A program made the translations under genes and the position numbers. The notes under the pieces were generated by a model that was not told where the DNA came from, made no database searches, and saw only the letters and a program-made list of their open reading frames with translations. Positions 52,074-62,600 of a DNA stretch of 64,000 bases are shown one piece after another. Each line of letters begins with the position of its first letter. The first letter of the stretch is position 1. Origin of the DNA: Naegleria lovaniensis (taxonomy: Eukaryota > Heterolobosea > Eutetramitea > Acrasida > Naegleriidae); contig NW_025407853.1 of NCBI RefSeq assembly GCF_003324165.1, positions 372,001-436,000 of the forward strand, written 5' to 3'.

Positions 52074-53225
52074 TTATACAACTGGAATACCAGCATAGAC
52101 TTGTGATTCAATACCTGACTCATTGGATCCAAGAGCAATTCTAAAGTATCCTCTTTCTCCCCAATTAGCAGACCATGAGTTCGCTCCAATCCAATAAGGA
52201 GTGCCATTTTCAGTACCCCATCCAATTAAAGCTACAGCATGACCACCCAATGCAGTAGTAGAAACGTGCTTGTACACTCCTGACTTGTAGCTCATAAAGT
52301 CTCTGTAAACAGTAAATCCAACTTGTACAGAACCATAGGTCATGATGGCAATCTTGATTTGATCCACACCTCGAATATAGCTTGCAGATTTGGCCTTATA
52401 AAATCTGAGAGCCGATCCATCCTTGCATTGTGAAGGACATGCTTGAGAAGCTCCTGCAGAAGTTCTTCTTCCTGAAACGTATGGCACACATGCATCAGGA
52501 ACAGTACCAGTATTGGTCAAGAATTTCCAAGTACTACTCAAATATCCTCCTTGACATCCTCGTTGCAAAGTATCGCAATCGACTTGATATTCAGGTGAGA
52601 GAGTGACATAGGATTTGGCTCCAGTTGCAACACAAAGACGTTGAGCCAACACATAGGCACTTGAGAAGGCCCAACAAGCACCACAACTTTGTTGATCACG
52701 AATTGGAAGAACACATCTTGGCCAAGCAGTTCTTGCATCGAAAGAAGCTGGTAATTGGACTCTTACTTCACCTTCAATGGTTGGTGTATCTGGATCGTTG
52801 GGTAACAAACTCAAACCAAATAAAGAATCTCTCAAATATCCAATGGTCACGTTTTCAAAACGATCATACTTGGTAGCCTTCCATCCAATGGTATGATTGG
52901 AGTTGATTCTTTCAATGAGGTCATCATCATTGGCAGGTGTCGTACCATTTACAGGTTTTTCAGGTTTGGTTGGTTTTACAGGTTTAGTTGGCTTTGTTGG
53001 TTTGGTTGGCTTTGATTTGGTTGGTTTTGCAGGTTTGGTTGAGTTACGATGTCCACCATGAGGAGAGGGTCTTGTGGAATTTCGATTGCCACCTGGTGTT
53101 GCAGGTTTTGTGGATTTCTTTTGCGTTCGACCGTAAATGGTAGTGGCCGAGAGGGACAAGAAGCACAATGCCAAAATACAGGCAAGAAGAGTGAGTTGGA
53201 GAATTGATGTTTTCAATGCTGCCAT
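52074..53225 (-). CDS. Cathepsin B-like cysteine protease (peptidase C1A) with KPT-repeat linker
   Basis: From ATG 53225 the protein is 383 residues and opens with a clear signal peptide (LQLTLLACILALCFLSLSAT). An in-frame ATG at 53315 would add 30 residues in front of this signal, so the internal one is preferred. A Lys-Pro-Thr repeat linker (~64-91) precedes a short propeptide (RINSNHTIGWKATKYDRFEN). The mature domain has the catalytic Cys at ~184 in QQSCGACWAFSSA, GCQGGYL, the catalytic His in GGHAVALIGWG and Asn in ANSWSANWGERGYF. The region where cathepsin B carries its His-His occluding loop is short here (VPYVSGRRTSAGASQ) with no His pair. The likely site is lysosome, phagosome or secretion. 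Confidence 0.92.
   Translation of the reverse strand: MAALKTSILQLTLLACILALCFLSLSATTIYGRTQKKSTKPATPGGNRNSTRPSPHGGHRNSTKPAKPTKSKPTKPTKPTKPVKPTKPEKPVNGTTPANDDDLIERINSNHTIGWKATKYDRFENVTIGYLRDSLFGLSLLPNDPDTPTIEGEVRVQLPASFDARTAWPRCVLPIRDQQSCGACWAFSSAYVLAQRLCVATGAKSYVTLSPEYQVDCDTLQRGCQGGYLSSTWKFLTNTGTVPDACVPYVSGRRTSAGASQACPSQCKDGSALRFYKAKSASYIRGVDQIKIAIMTYGSVQVGFTVYRDFMSYKSGVYKHVSTTALGGHAVALIGWGTENGTPYWIGANSWSANWGERGYFRIALGSNESGIESQVYAGIPVV
52953..53036 (-). repeat. Short KPT-type tandem repeat inside the protease gene
   Basis: Units of 9 or 12 bp encode Lys-Pro-Thr-(Lys) or close variants about nine times, between the signal peptide and the propeptide. The repeat is imperfect at the DNA level. Confidence 0.8.
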
Positions 53226-53704
53226 GGTTTGATTTGTTTTTTTTGTTGTTCGTGTCAGTAACAACACGGTGGCAGCTCTCAATTTTATACGTTTTTCAAC
53301 GTGCGCACATGTCATGAAGATGAAAACAAAGTGCGAGTTATCTGTTTACGTGATTAGAGTAATAGTGCCCAGGTTTGATAAGGAAGAGTTTGCATAAGGA
53401 GAAGAGTGGATGACGTTCGTCATCCATGTAAAGTCGCATTTTAGAAATTGGTGACATTCATTTCGATTGGATAGTATCTCTATGCGGTTTACAGTAAAAT
53501 AGGTTGAAAACACTTCACCAATCAACAAGTTGTTGGTAAAATGATGTATTATAACATTAGGCCGCCGATTTGACAATTTTGGAAATAATTTTACTTACTG
53601 CGAATATTGGCGTAACGTTGCTCAAACAATCAATAATGTGGGGTCAATAACAATTCATTGTTCATAACTACATGTTGGACAGTAATCATTGCATGAATAT
53701 TTCC
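53226..53704. other. Intergenic region, about 480 bp
   Basis: This is upstream of the protease gene and downstream of the Nudix-DUF924 gene. No gene, RNA or repeat recognised. Confidence 0.5.
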
Positions 53705-55357
53705 TCAAAATGATGAAAAGGTTTTTAAAAATTCAATTTCCTGTGGAGTACTTGCTCTGTTCATAACCTTATTTCGATGAGGAAATCTTCCAAATTGTTG
53801 AATAATGTCTCTGTGTTGTTCTGCGTAACGTAAATAGGACTCAAAGGTAGGATGTTCTTCTACGAGAGATTTAAATAGTTGGCATGACAATTGTTGCAAT
53901 GAGAGATCTTCTGAATGTTCAAGCGGAAAATAGAACCACATTCTCTCGAGGGGTGAGAGTATTTTCTTATCAATTTGATTTTCAAGGCACCATTTAGAAA
54001 GTTTTTGTGCAGTGTGGTCAAAGTGGAAGCTATTGGAAGAGTTACGATACATGTTTCTTGGAAATTGATCAAGCATAAGGATACAGGCAAGGAGTGTTCG
54101 TTCAGATTGTTTGGAAAGTACTCTTTGAATGTCATGTTCATTCTTTTCAAATAACAGTTCCAATTTGTAAGCTAGATTTAAAAGCATTGGCTCAAATGAT
54201 GTTCTAATATGCTGATCAATCTCAAGAGATGATCGAAACCACCAACCTGTACGTTGAGGATCATTGTCAAACCAAAATTTCAAAATTCTTTCTTGAATGG
54301 GTGGAAATAAAAGCAAATCATCCATTTGGGATAGCAGTGAGAGATCAACAGACGAGGGAAATGTTGTTCCACTAAATCCTCCATACAAGCTAACAAGTTT
54401 TGAAAATGATGATGATGGTAAAAGTCTCATTAATGCATGTCTAACTACGATGGGCATTGAATAAATTGTTTTCAAATTTTCACATAATGTTCGATGATTT
54501 CTTTCGTCAATCCAATCTTCTAAATGTGTCACTAAACAGCCATCGTCGTCGACGTGAGTGTAATTTCTCGGAAGGTTTCCCTCGTTTTGTGTTAAAATTT
54601 TAATCCATTGAATTTGTTTGGCGTCATCTAATGCTTGTCCAAAAACTTGATTATTTTTCTCAGGAATTACAATTCCTAAAACAGTTGAAATGATGAAATG
54701 AAATTGAATTTTGATATTTGAATCCCCTTCTTTCATTCTTCTCTTCAACTCTTCGTTTAACTCTTTTCGAAAATGAATTTCATCAGAAGTGGTTGATATT
54801 TTCATGGCTGTTAAATTTTCTGCATTTGAGCTATTAGTCGTTTCTGCTTTGTTGTCAATATCAGCATTTTCTTCTTGATGATAATAAATAGAATCGAGAG
54901 AATATATTGGAGCATTTGTGAAATAAACAAAATCTGACTTAATTCCTGTTTCTTCTTCTAACTCTCGTAATGCTCCTTCTCTAATAGTTTCATCAACATT
55001 TAAGTGGCCTCCTGGAAGGGCAAGTAAGTTTTTGCCTGGAGGTTTTCCTCTTCTTATCATTAGAATTTTAAATGCAGAAACATCGTGTGTACTCTTGTCA
55101 AGTTCCATCTTTAAGAGAAGAACACTGACAGCAGGCACAGGTGAATCTGGAAACATGCTTTTTGGTGGCCTGGCTGTGGCTTGAGTCGATTGAGTCGAAT
55201 AATTTAATCGTCGGCTTGAAAAATTACTCAAAAGGTTTAAATTAACTTTAGAGAGAAGAGAATTATTCTTCAAACTGAAACCCGATGATGATACTAATTG
55301 CTGCAATGTTCGTGATGATAAAATTCGTTGCCGTTTAAAAAGCACACCTGCCAACAT
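53705..55357 (-). CDS. Nudix hydrolase fused to DUF924
   Basis: This is 550 residues from ATG 55357. The N-terminus (MLAGVLFKRQRILSSRTLQQ) is basic and Ser-rich, with no acidic residue until after ~60: a likely mitochondrial presequence. The Nudix box is complete at ~116-139 (GGHLNVDETIREGALRELEE followed by ETGI). Nudix enzymes hydrolyse nucleoside diphosphates linked to another moiety. The C-terminal ~200 residues are DUF924: ILKFWFDNDPQRTGWWFRSS, LACILMLDQFPRNMYRNSSN, WFYFPLEHSEDLSLQ and the signature IIQQFGRFPHRNKVMNRAST. DUF924 is usually a stand-alone ~180-residue protein. Both domains keep their signature residues, so both may be functional. The substrate is unknown. Confidence 0.9.
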   Translation of the reverse strand: MLAGVLFKRQRILSSRTLQQLVSSSGFSLKNNSLLSKVNLNLLSNFSSRRLNYSTQSTQATARPPKSMFPDSPVPAVSVLLLKMELDKSTHDVSAFKILMIRRGKPPGKNLLALPGGHLNVDETIREGALRELEEETGIKSDFVYFTNAPIYSLDSIYYHQEENADIDNKAETTNSSNAENLTAMKISTTSDEIHFRKELNEELKRRMKEGDSNIKIQFHFIISTVLGIVIPEKNNQVFGQALDDAKQIQWIKILTQNEGNLPRNYTHVDDDGCLVTHLEDWIDERNHRTLCENLKTIYSMPIVVRHALMRLLPSSSFSKLVSLYGGFSGTTFPSSVDLSLLSQMDDLLLFPPIQERILKFWFDNDPQRTGWWFRSSLEIDQHIRTSFEPMLLNLAYKLELLFEKNEHDIQRVLSKQSERTLLACILMLDQFPRNMYRNSSNSFHFDHTAQKLSKWCLENQIDKKILSPLERMWFYFPLEHSEDLSLQQLSCQLFKSLVEEHPTFESYLRYAEQHRDIIQQFGRFPHRNKVMNRASTPQEIEFLKTFSSF

Positions 55358-55420
55358 TCTTTGAATATTTTTTTAATAATAATTTAAAAGTGTAATCGCC
55401 AATGAGAACCGAGTGATAAA

Positions 55421-58400
55421 TTACAGAGTTGTGGTTGGATGATTCGAGCCAGTGACACTTCCCATCGTCGTTGAAGAGCCAAATAGAGATCCACTAAATC
55501 TCAAAAGAAATTGACCAATTCTGTCAAGAGTACCTTTAAACTTTTCCATCGCCACTGGATGCTTATTAGCAATGATTGCAATATATCGGTGTACAATGGC
55601 CAAGGATGTCAATTGTTTTTGGAACGCTTCGTTCGTGTGTAATGAAAATCCATTTCTCATGGCTTGTACCTCAATTTCTTCCAACTGTTTAAAGTACATT
55701 ACTAATAAATATAAAATTCCCAAACTTAAATATGAAATATTGATAGCATCCTCAGGAATCTGATGAATAATATCTTTCATTTGCTCTGCATACTGGAACA
55801 TGACCGTCGTATATTGCATTTGATCAGTGTGTCCGTCATTATATAATTTCTGATTACACATAGTCTCATGAAGCATAAGAATACTACATGACAATGAAAA
55901 TAAATCAGTTAACATTGCCAACGGCGAGGAAATAACGGAATTTTGATCTCCATAAAAGTGTTGAGGTCTTGCCTTAGCATGGCCCTTAATCTTCTTTCTG
56001 AGAAGAAGAGAGAGTGTGAGATAGATCTTAATATTCTCAGAAGTGAGTGGTTGCATGGTCACTGCCAAAACCTCTGATGGTATTGTACCCGTTAAATAAA
56101 AGAATGAAGTAAGCATGGCCATTCCAACAAATGACTTGAACGTAAAAGTGCTATCATCAAACAAGCATGATGACATAATTGGCCCGTTGAGCGAGCTAGA
56201 CAACGAAGAAGGTGAAATTAAAGGTTGAGCAAAGTCAATCAAGCCATTCACGTATTCGAGCCCTCTCTCCATCATAAACCCTATTTCATCAACTTTGATG
56301 CCCATGAATAGTCTCATTTTCATCAACAACATAATATCATTAGGAAGATTGGTAAATACAGAGTATTGATTGAGCGTTCCTGCTGTATCGTCATCGTCAG
56401 GCAAAGTAGGGCAGTTCAAGAATGATCTGTTTGCATAATTTGGTATTTTCTTTTCTAAAGACTTGTCGGCCATAAATAAATATCTTTTTGCTTTTTTTAC
56501 ATTTCCAATAAAATAACAATAATTTGCCAAAACAAGATTCCTGGCTAAAGTGTAATTTGAATCATAAATTTGAAACTGGCGAATAGAAGCTGATTGATCC
56601 ATGTTATCAACATAAGACGGTAAAATATACTCGGATTTCCTAAATGCTAATTCTGCCTCCTCATAATTTTTAAATACAACACTTGTTGTGGCATGAATTG
56701 CAAATAAAAGTGACATTAAATCCTTTCCAAATACATTGTTCATTGCCTCGGATCCAAATACATATTCATCAAAGACCTCGTTTGGGATTAATGAAAAGCC
56801 GACTGAAACATATCTAAAGAAAAATTCAAATATCGATTTTCTAAAGCAAGAAGTATCAATATTTGGTGGTTGAAGTTGTGTTTGCTGATGAAGAGTGTTA
56901 AGTACTCCTAATTGATTGCTGTTGCCAAATAGTATACTAGGTGAATTCACAACAACACCTGGAGAGTTTTGAGTTTGTGCTAACAATGTCAAATGTTCGA
57001 GTGGTTGATTATTTGGCAAACCTTGTGACGTGATAATATTACTCATTTGTGGTTGCATTGTCGAAGAGTTTGGAATGAGTGATTGTTGGTCTGAAGGTTT
57101 CTTTTTCTTGGGAAAGGAGTATGCTTCTAGAGCTTCATCTCTTCGTTCGTTGATGACAGGTACTGATGATGAAGCGCTTGATCCAACACCGTATGAGTCA
57201 TGAGCAAAAGTTCCTGGCATTGAATTTCTTTTTGTGAAGCTTTGTGGTGACATTGGAGTTTCTGAAGGATTTTGCGAAACACTCTTTCGCTTTTTCTTAT
57301 TTGAAGATGACGATTTTGAATTAGAATTAGAATTTCCTTGCCATCTAAAAGTGAAAATTTCAAATGCATTTGTGGCTTCATTAGAGTTTGATCCTCCTGT
57401 TGAGCTTGATGTTGAAACTGCCGATGTTGCAGAAAAGCTAGAAATATTCGAATCCACTGATCCTCTTCTTGTCAATAATGCAGAATTCACTGCTGAAAGA
57501 GGAGTGGATGTGAAAAAGCTTCCCGACGAACCTCCTCCAGTAACCATGGTAATACTAGAAACATCATTTCCTGCTGGAACCGGTACTGCTCGTTGATAAA
57601 CTCTTCGTTGTTTTTTAGGTGTTGTGTAATTGCAAGGTAATCCTTGTTTTTCACAATAGCCACACGATGGTAATTTTCTATCGCTGTTTTGTTGTCATTT
57701 TGTTAAAATAATGCCAAAGGTGGTTAATGTGATAATGATGATCGTCACAGTAAAAATCTAGAAGAACAACATACCATCGTTTATGTCGTTCCCGACATCT
57801 GGAACATGCAATCGGGTGTAGATTTGATTCCTTTCCTTGATTGACAGTATCGTCTTGCGTAATTGCCGTTGATGATGATGTTGCTGATGCAGCGATTGTT
57901 GAAGAAGGTACTAGTGAATTTGTGTTTGACGGCACTGTGTTTGTTCTCATGCCGGTGGTCACGGGACAATTGGTAATGACGTTTTTTAAAGGTGGTGTTG
58001 CAGTGGTGGTTGGTGACAGATTCATTGCCTGTTGTGTTTGGGCAAATTTTTCAGATTCAAACATGTGTCGCCGAGTCGACGGAGGGTGATTCTCTCCAAC
58101 GCAGGAAATTGCATGTGCGTGATTGCTGTTATCTGCACCACGGAGATCGTCCTGTGGATGAATCAGAAAGGGTTGAGATGTATTCGGGTATTGGTTCACT
58201 TGAGATTGATTCATGACTGTGTTCTGGTGATTCACGGATTGAATGAAGGATTGCATCATTTCTTCATCATGGAGAAGAGAATCCAAAAAATGGACCTGGT
58301 ATAAGGGAGACTGTGTTGTGGTTGATGCGACTGCCGAGGTTGGTGGTTGCTGATTTTGGCTGGAGTTTGTTGGTGCACGAACACCCATGTAGTGGTGGGA

Positions 58401-58823
58401 GTTTGGAGAGGTATCGGCATGATTCAATAAAACATTGTTGGCCATCACCGGTGATCGATTCATAGCCATTTGCTGTAATTGTTGTTGAGTGGTTTTGGTA
58501 GTTGATAACGAAGAAGATGTTGTGTGGCTTTGCATGTATACCTGATCACCTGGATTGAACATGCACGGAGAAGTCGAGTTGTTTGAATAGAGTGTCGAGT
58601 CTAGGAATGACGAGCCACTCTCAATACCAGCCGGAAACAAGTGTACACTGACCGCTGGCGATGAAGAAGATGCAGACGATAATAACAACAACTGTGTACT
58701 GTTTGCAACGAGGGCGTTGTTACTGTTCTCTTGAGCCGAACAAGCAATCAACTCTGGAGAAGATCTATGGTTGCTTGTTTTTGATTGGGAAGAGGCGTCT
58801 TGCTGTTTCGATGATGAAAACAT
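55421..58823 (-). CDS. Zn2Cys6 (Gal4-type) transcription factor
   Basis: Exon 1 (58823-57775) and exon 2 (57683-55421) are joined across a 91-nt GTATGT/CAG intron, giving 1104 codons (1103 residues). The intron splits the zinc cluster. Joined, Cys340, 343, 350, 357, 360 and 367 have the classic C-x2-C-x6-C-x6-C-x2-C-x6-C spacing (ACSRCRERHKRC, then DRKLPSCGYC and EKQGLPCNY), followed by a basic linker (TTPKKQRRVYQRAVP). The N-terminal ~335 residues are Ser/Gln/Asn/Thr-rich, as in activation regions. The C-terminal half has a long helical region (~620-1080) with pieces like NYEEAELAFRKSEYILPSY, comparable in place to the regulatory region of fungal factors. The family is mostly fungal, with reports in amoebae. 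ATG 58823 is the first after an upstream stop-free run. Confidence 0.9.
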
Positions 58824-59614
58824 AATTAAATTGGAAAAGAAATACCTTCTGATTCTATTGAACAACTCTCAATAATACATGTATACTATCTTGATAGTAC
58901 TTGGGAATATTCACGAGAGTTGTTTTTCTCATAGAATCTTTTGGTATTTACCTGAGCTACTACAACGAATATTCACTGTTTTTGCTATCCGAATATTCAA
59001 TGACGCGCACAACCTCAATCCAGAGCGAAAAGGAGTGTGTCAATAGATTTTGTGCTTTGAATGGAGTTACAGACAGTACACGTTATGTTGGTCGTATTAT
59101 ATGATGAACAAACAGTAGAACGTAATACAACACTTCGAAACAACGAGGAGAATATGATGTTTTTTTTGGACCGTACTGTCAGTACACCAAGTAACCAACG
59201 AAAAAGTAGAAATCGTCTATTCCTTTTTATTTTCGCGATGACTTATTAAATCGGGTCATGACCATAAACGCTGCAAACGAATTATTCTGCCTTAATTGTT
59301 TGCTACGAGACCTGTAACAGTTGACAACTTGGAAGAGAGATAGGGTTCAATAAAAGGGACCGGCTTGGGTTGTGTTTTACAACCTTTCAACTGCCTTTTC
59401 ATTGTTGAAGAGTTGATGTTATTTGAGATGCAAGGATTCGAGAAAGACAACTATCAATCATAAATTCTTTTGGTGAAATATTAAAGAACATTGTTCATCG
59501 AATACGGAGGGGTGTTCTTACTAAAAAGGCCTTAGTTTATAATTTTAATTGTTGGCTAAAACATTTTAACACATTTGCTAACGAGCAATTATCAGAAGGT
59601 CCAATCAACAAAAA
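58824..59614. other. Divergent intergenic region, about 790 bp
   Basis: This lies between the divergent Zn2Cys6 and VWA8 genes. A short perfect inverted repeat (TACTATC-TT-GATAGTA) lies at about 58884-58899, some 60 bp upstream of the Zn2Cys6 ATG. Its role is unknown. No gene recognised. Confidence 0.5.
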
Positions 59615-62600
59615 ATGTTTCGAAAATCTAGAGGAGTTGTGACTGCCAAACGACTGACCATCACTGGTTCCGATTCGCCAAGCAATTCCCCCCTCTCCAT
59701 AATCATGACGAAACATAACAGCAACATAGTTTCTTTATTGCGAAAATTTTCATCATCTTCTTCTTTGATAAATAGGCAATTGTCTACGAGTATAATACAT
59801 TTAAATAATAGCAGCATCCATGAAACAAATAACATCATCAAAAGGATTAGGATTGGTTCTGTCGAATTATATAATTATTCAAAAGTGGATGAAAATAATG
59901 ATGACCCACTATTATCCGTTCCCAATTTTTCATTATTCGGAGAAGATATTTCACAGCAGCCAGAAATTCTCTCTCATTTAAAGTGGATGGCCATGAAAGA
60001 CAAGTTGGGTCAAGACATGTTTTTAATTGGTCATTATGGTGAATTGAAGAGACAGCTGGCATTTACTTATTGCCAACTCGCAAAACGAAAAATTGAATAC
60101 GTGTGCATTACTAAAGACACAAGCGAGCATGACTTTAAACAACGAAGAGAGATTGAAGCTAATTCAGCATACTACGTGGACCAAGCTGCTGTTCGTGCTG
60201 CAAAGAATGGTTCTATATTAATAATGGATGGATTAGAAAAGGCAGATAGAAATATTGTGAGTTCCATGGATTCAAATGTGTGTTTGTGTAATCATTCATT
60301 TTGGAAATTCAATAGTTACCAATTTTGAATAATCTCATGGAAAATAGAGAAATGGCTCTCGAATCAGGTACCATGTTAATTTCTCCCCAGCGTTATAAAC
60401 AATTAATCGAGGAGGAAGGAAAAACAGAGGAGGAGTTAAGATTAATGAAAATTGAGCCAACACATGAGGACTTTAGAATTATTGCAATGGGATTACCGGT
60501 TCCTCCATATGAAGGCAATACCTTAGATCCTCCTCTTCGATCTAGATTTAACTGCAGAGTCATTGATCTTCCGAGCATTGAGACAATTTTTAATTCGCTT
60601 GTGAATCATCACAAAGGTGATCCCGAAAAGTTTTTCTCGTTTTTAACCATCGATCAAAAGACTGAATTATTTTCTACATTGATTCGATTCACACAGTCTA
60701 TTATACAAGTGGACAATATTTTAATGAGCAGCAAGACATCAATTAACACGGACACTAAGACGGGTGCCATAGAATTATTACCACGCTTTTCAATTGAAAA
60801 CTTGAAGAATTTATTGGAAATGATTAATGAATATCGCTATGAACTTGTGAAATCTAAAGACCAAGTGAAGAGGCTGTTTCACATTCTATACCCAGCAACC
60901 TTGTTTTTACGGAGAGGACAACAAAAGGATCCAGTTGAAAAGCAGGAGAATCATCACAAAATGATTGAAATTATTGAGGAACAATTGGATGAATGTGCAT
61001 CCTCCGTTTATCATATACTTTCAAAAAGCTGTATCACTCCCATGGATCATACCAATCATCCACATCACACATTCAAAGATAATTTCCATGTCACTCTCGA
61101 AGAATTCAACAACATTGGATTTAGCCCGATTGAAAAACACAAAAATTTATTAGAAGAAATGATCAAATCACACAATTGCAACAGAGATATATGTCTAGTT
61201 GGACCTAAAGGCTCTGGAAAATCACTTATAGCTCACGCCTTTGCTTCCATGTTGCGCTACAAGACCACCATTGTATTCCCTCTGTACAAAGAAATGACTT
61301 CTAAAGAGCTCTTGCAAAAAAGAGGAACTACTACGAGCGGAGATACCGTGTGGAAAAACTCTGTATTAATTGATGCCATGAAGGATGGTCATATTTGTAT
61401 ACTGGACGGAGTGGATCGAGTTGGTACTGATATTTTACTGTCCATACAATCATTAATTCAAGAAAGAGTACTGTTTTTGTACAATGGTACTAGATATATT
61501 TCTCATAATTATTTTGATAGGCTCATGAAAGAGGGAAACTTTTCCGAGAAGGACTTGAACTCTAGAGGAATTTTCCGAATACATCCAACATTTAGAGTAA
61601 TTGCCATCGGATTAAGTGAGCAGCTGGATTGGCTTTCTTTGGAATTATTTAACATGTTCCATTTTCATATTGTACCCAATTTATCGGTTGAAGAAGAAGT
61701 CACCTTATTGAGCTATAGAGTTGGAACCGAGTCAAAACAGCAAAAAGAATATGATTTCATTCGCTCCCTTGTTTTGATTAAGAATGAATATAATAATCAT
61801 GAGCAGAACCAAGATCAAAGATTACTTTCAACGAGAGATTTAATTCGAATTGCTAAACGAGCAATGAGTTTCAAAGATGAAACTTTATTAACTTCGTTAG
61901 AGAGAACCACTATGACCTATCTGCTTCCAAAGCATCATTCTGATTTACTGAAGAAGATTGTCCAAAAATATAGTGATATTAATTCTCCAGCAACCAGCGA
62001 ACAATCGGAAATTCAAATCGAGAAAACGTCTAATCATTTAAGAATTGGTGATGTCCAAGTAGAACTTCATCACCATGCTAATTTATTACTTGTTCCAAAG
62101 CCATATTTTGTAGACAATCAAAGTCATGCAACTGTAATGAAGGCCATGCTAAAGGACCACATATTAATGGATCACACTCTTCTCATTGGCTATCAAGGAG
62201 TTGGAAAAAACAAAATTACAGATCAATTTATTAACTTGATGCAATGCGAGCGAGAGTATATGCAGTTACATCGTGACATCACCATAGCATCACTAACAGT
62301 TGTTCCATCGGTTGTTGATGGTGTGTTAAAATATATTGATTCTCCATTAGTAAGAGCTGTAAAATATGGAAGAATTTTAGTTTTGGATGAAATTGACAAA
62401 TGTAATATCGAGACAGTGTCTATTTTGAAATCACTCATTGAAGATGGCAACATGGTGCTAGGCGATGGAAGAACAATTGTCACCATGAAAGAGTATGAAC
62501 GAAGAAGACAACTGCAAGAGGCCAATTTGGATCGTCTTCTTCCAATTGCGAAAGGATTCCGAATCATTGCCCTAGCAAATCCTCCAAACTTTCCTTTCCA

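Noticed and set aside
53226-53315. 30-codon N-terminal extension of the cysteine protease from ATG 53315.
   Set aside because: It would place a charged segment before a textbook signal peptide; the internal ATG 53225 is the better start.
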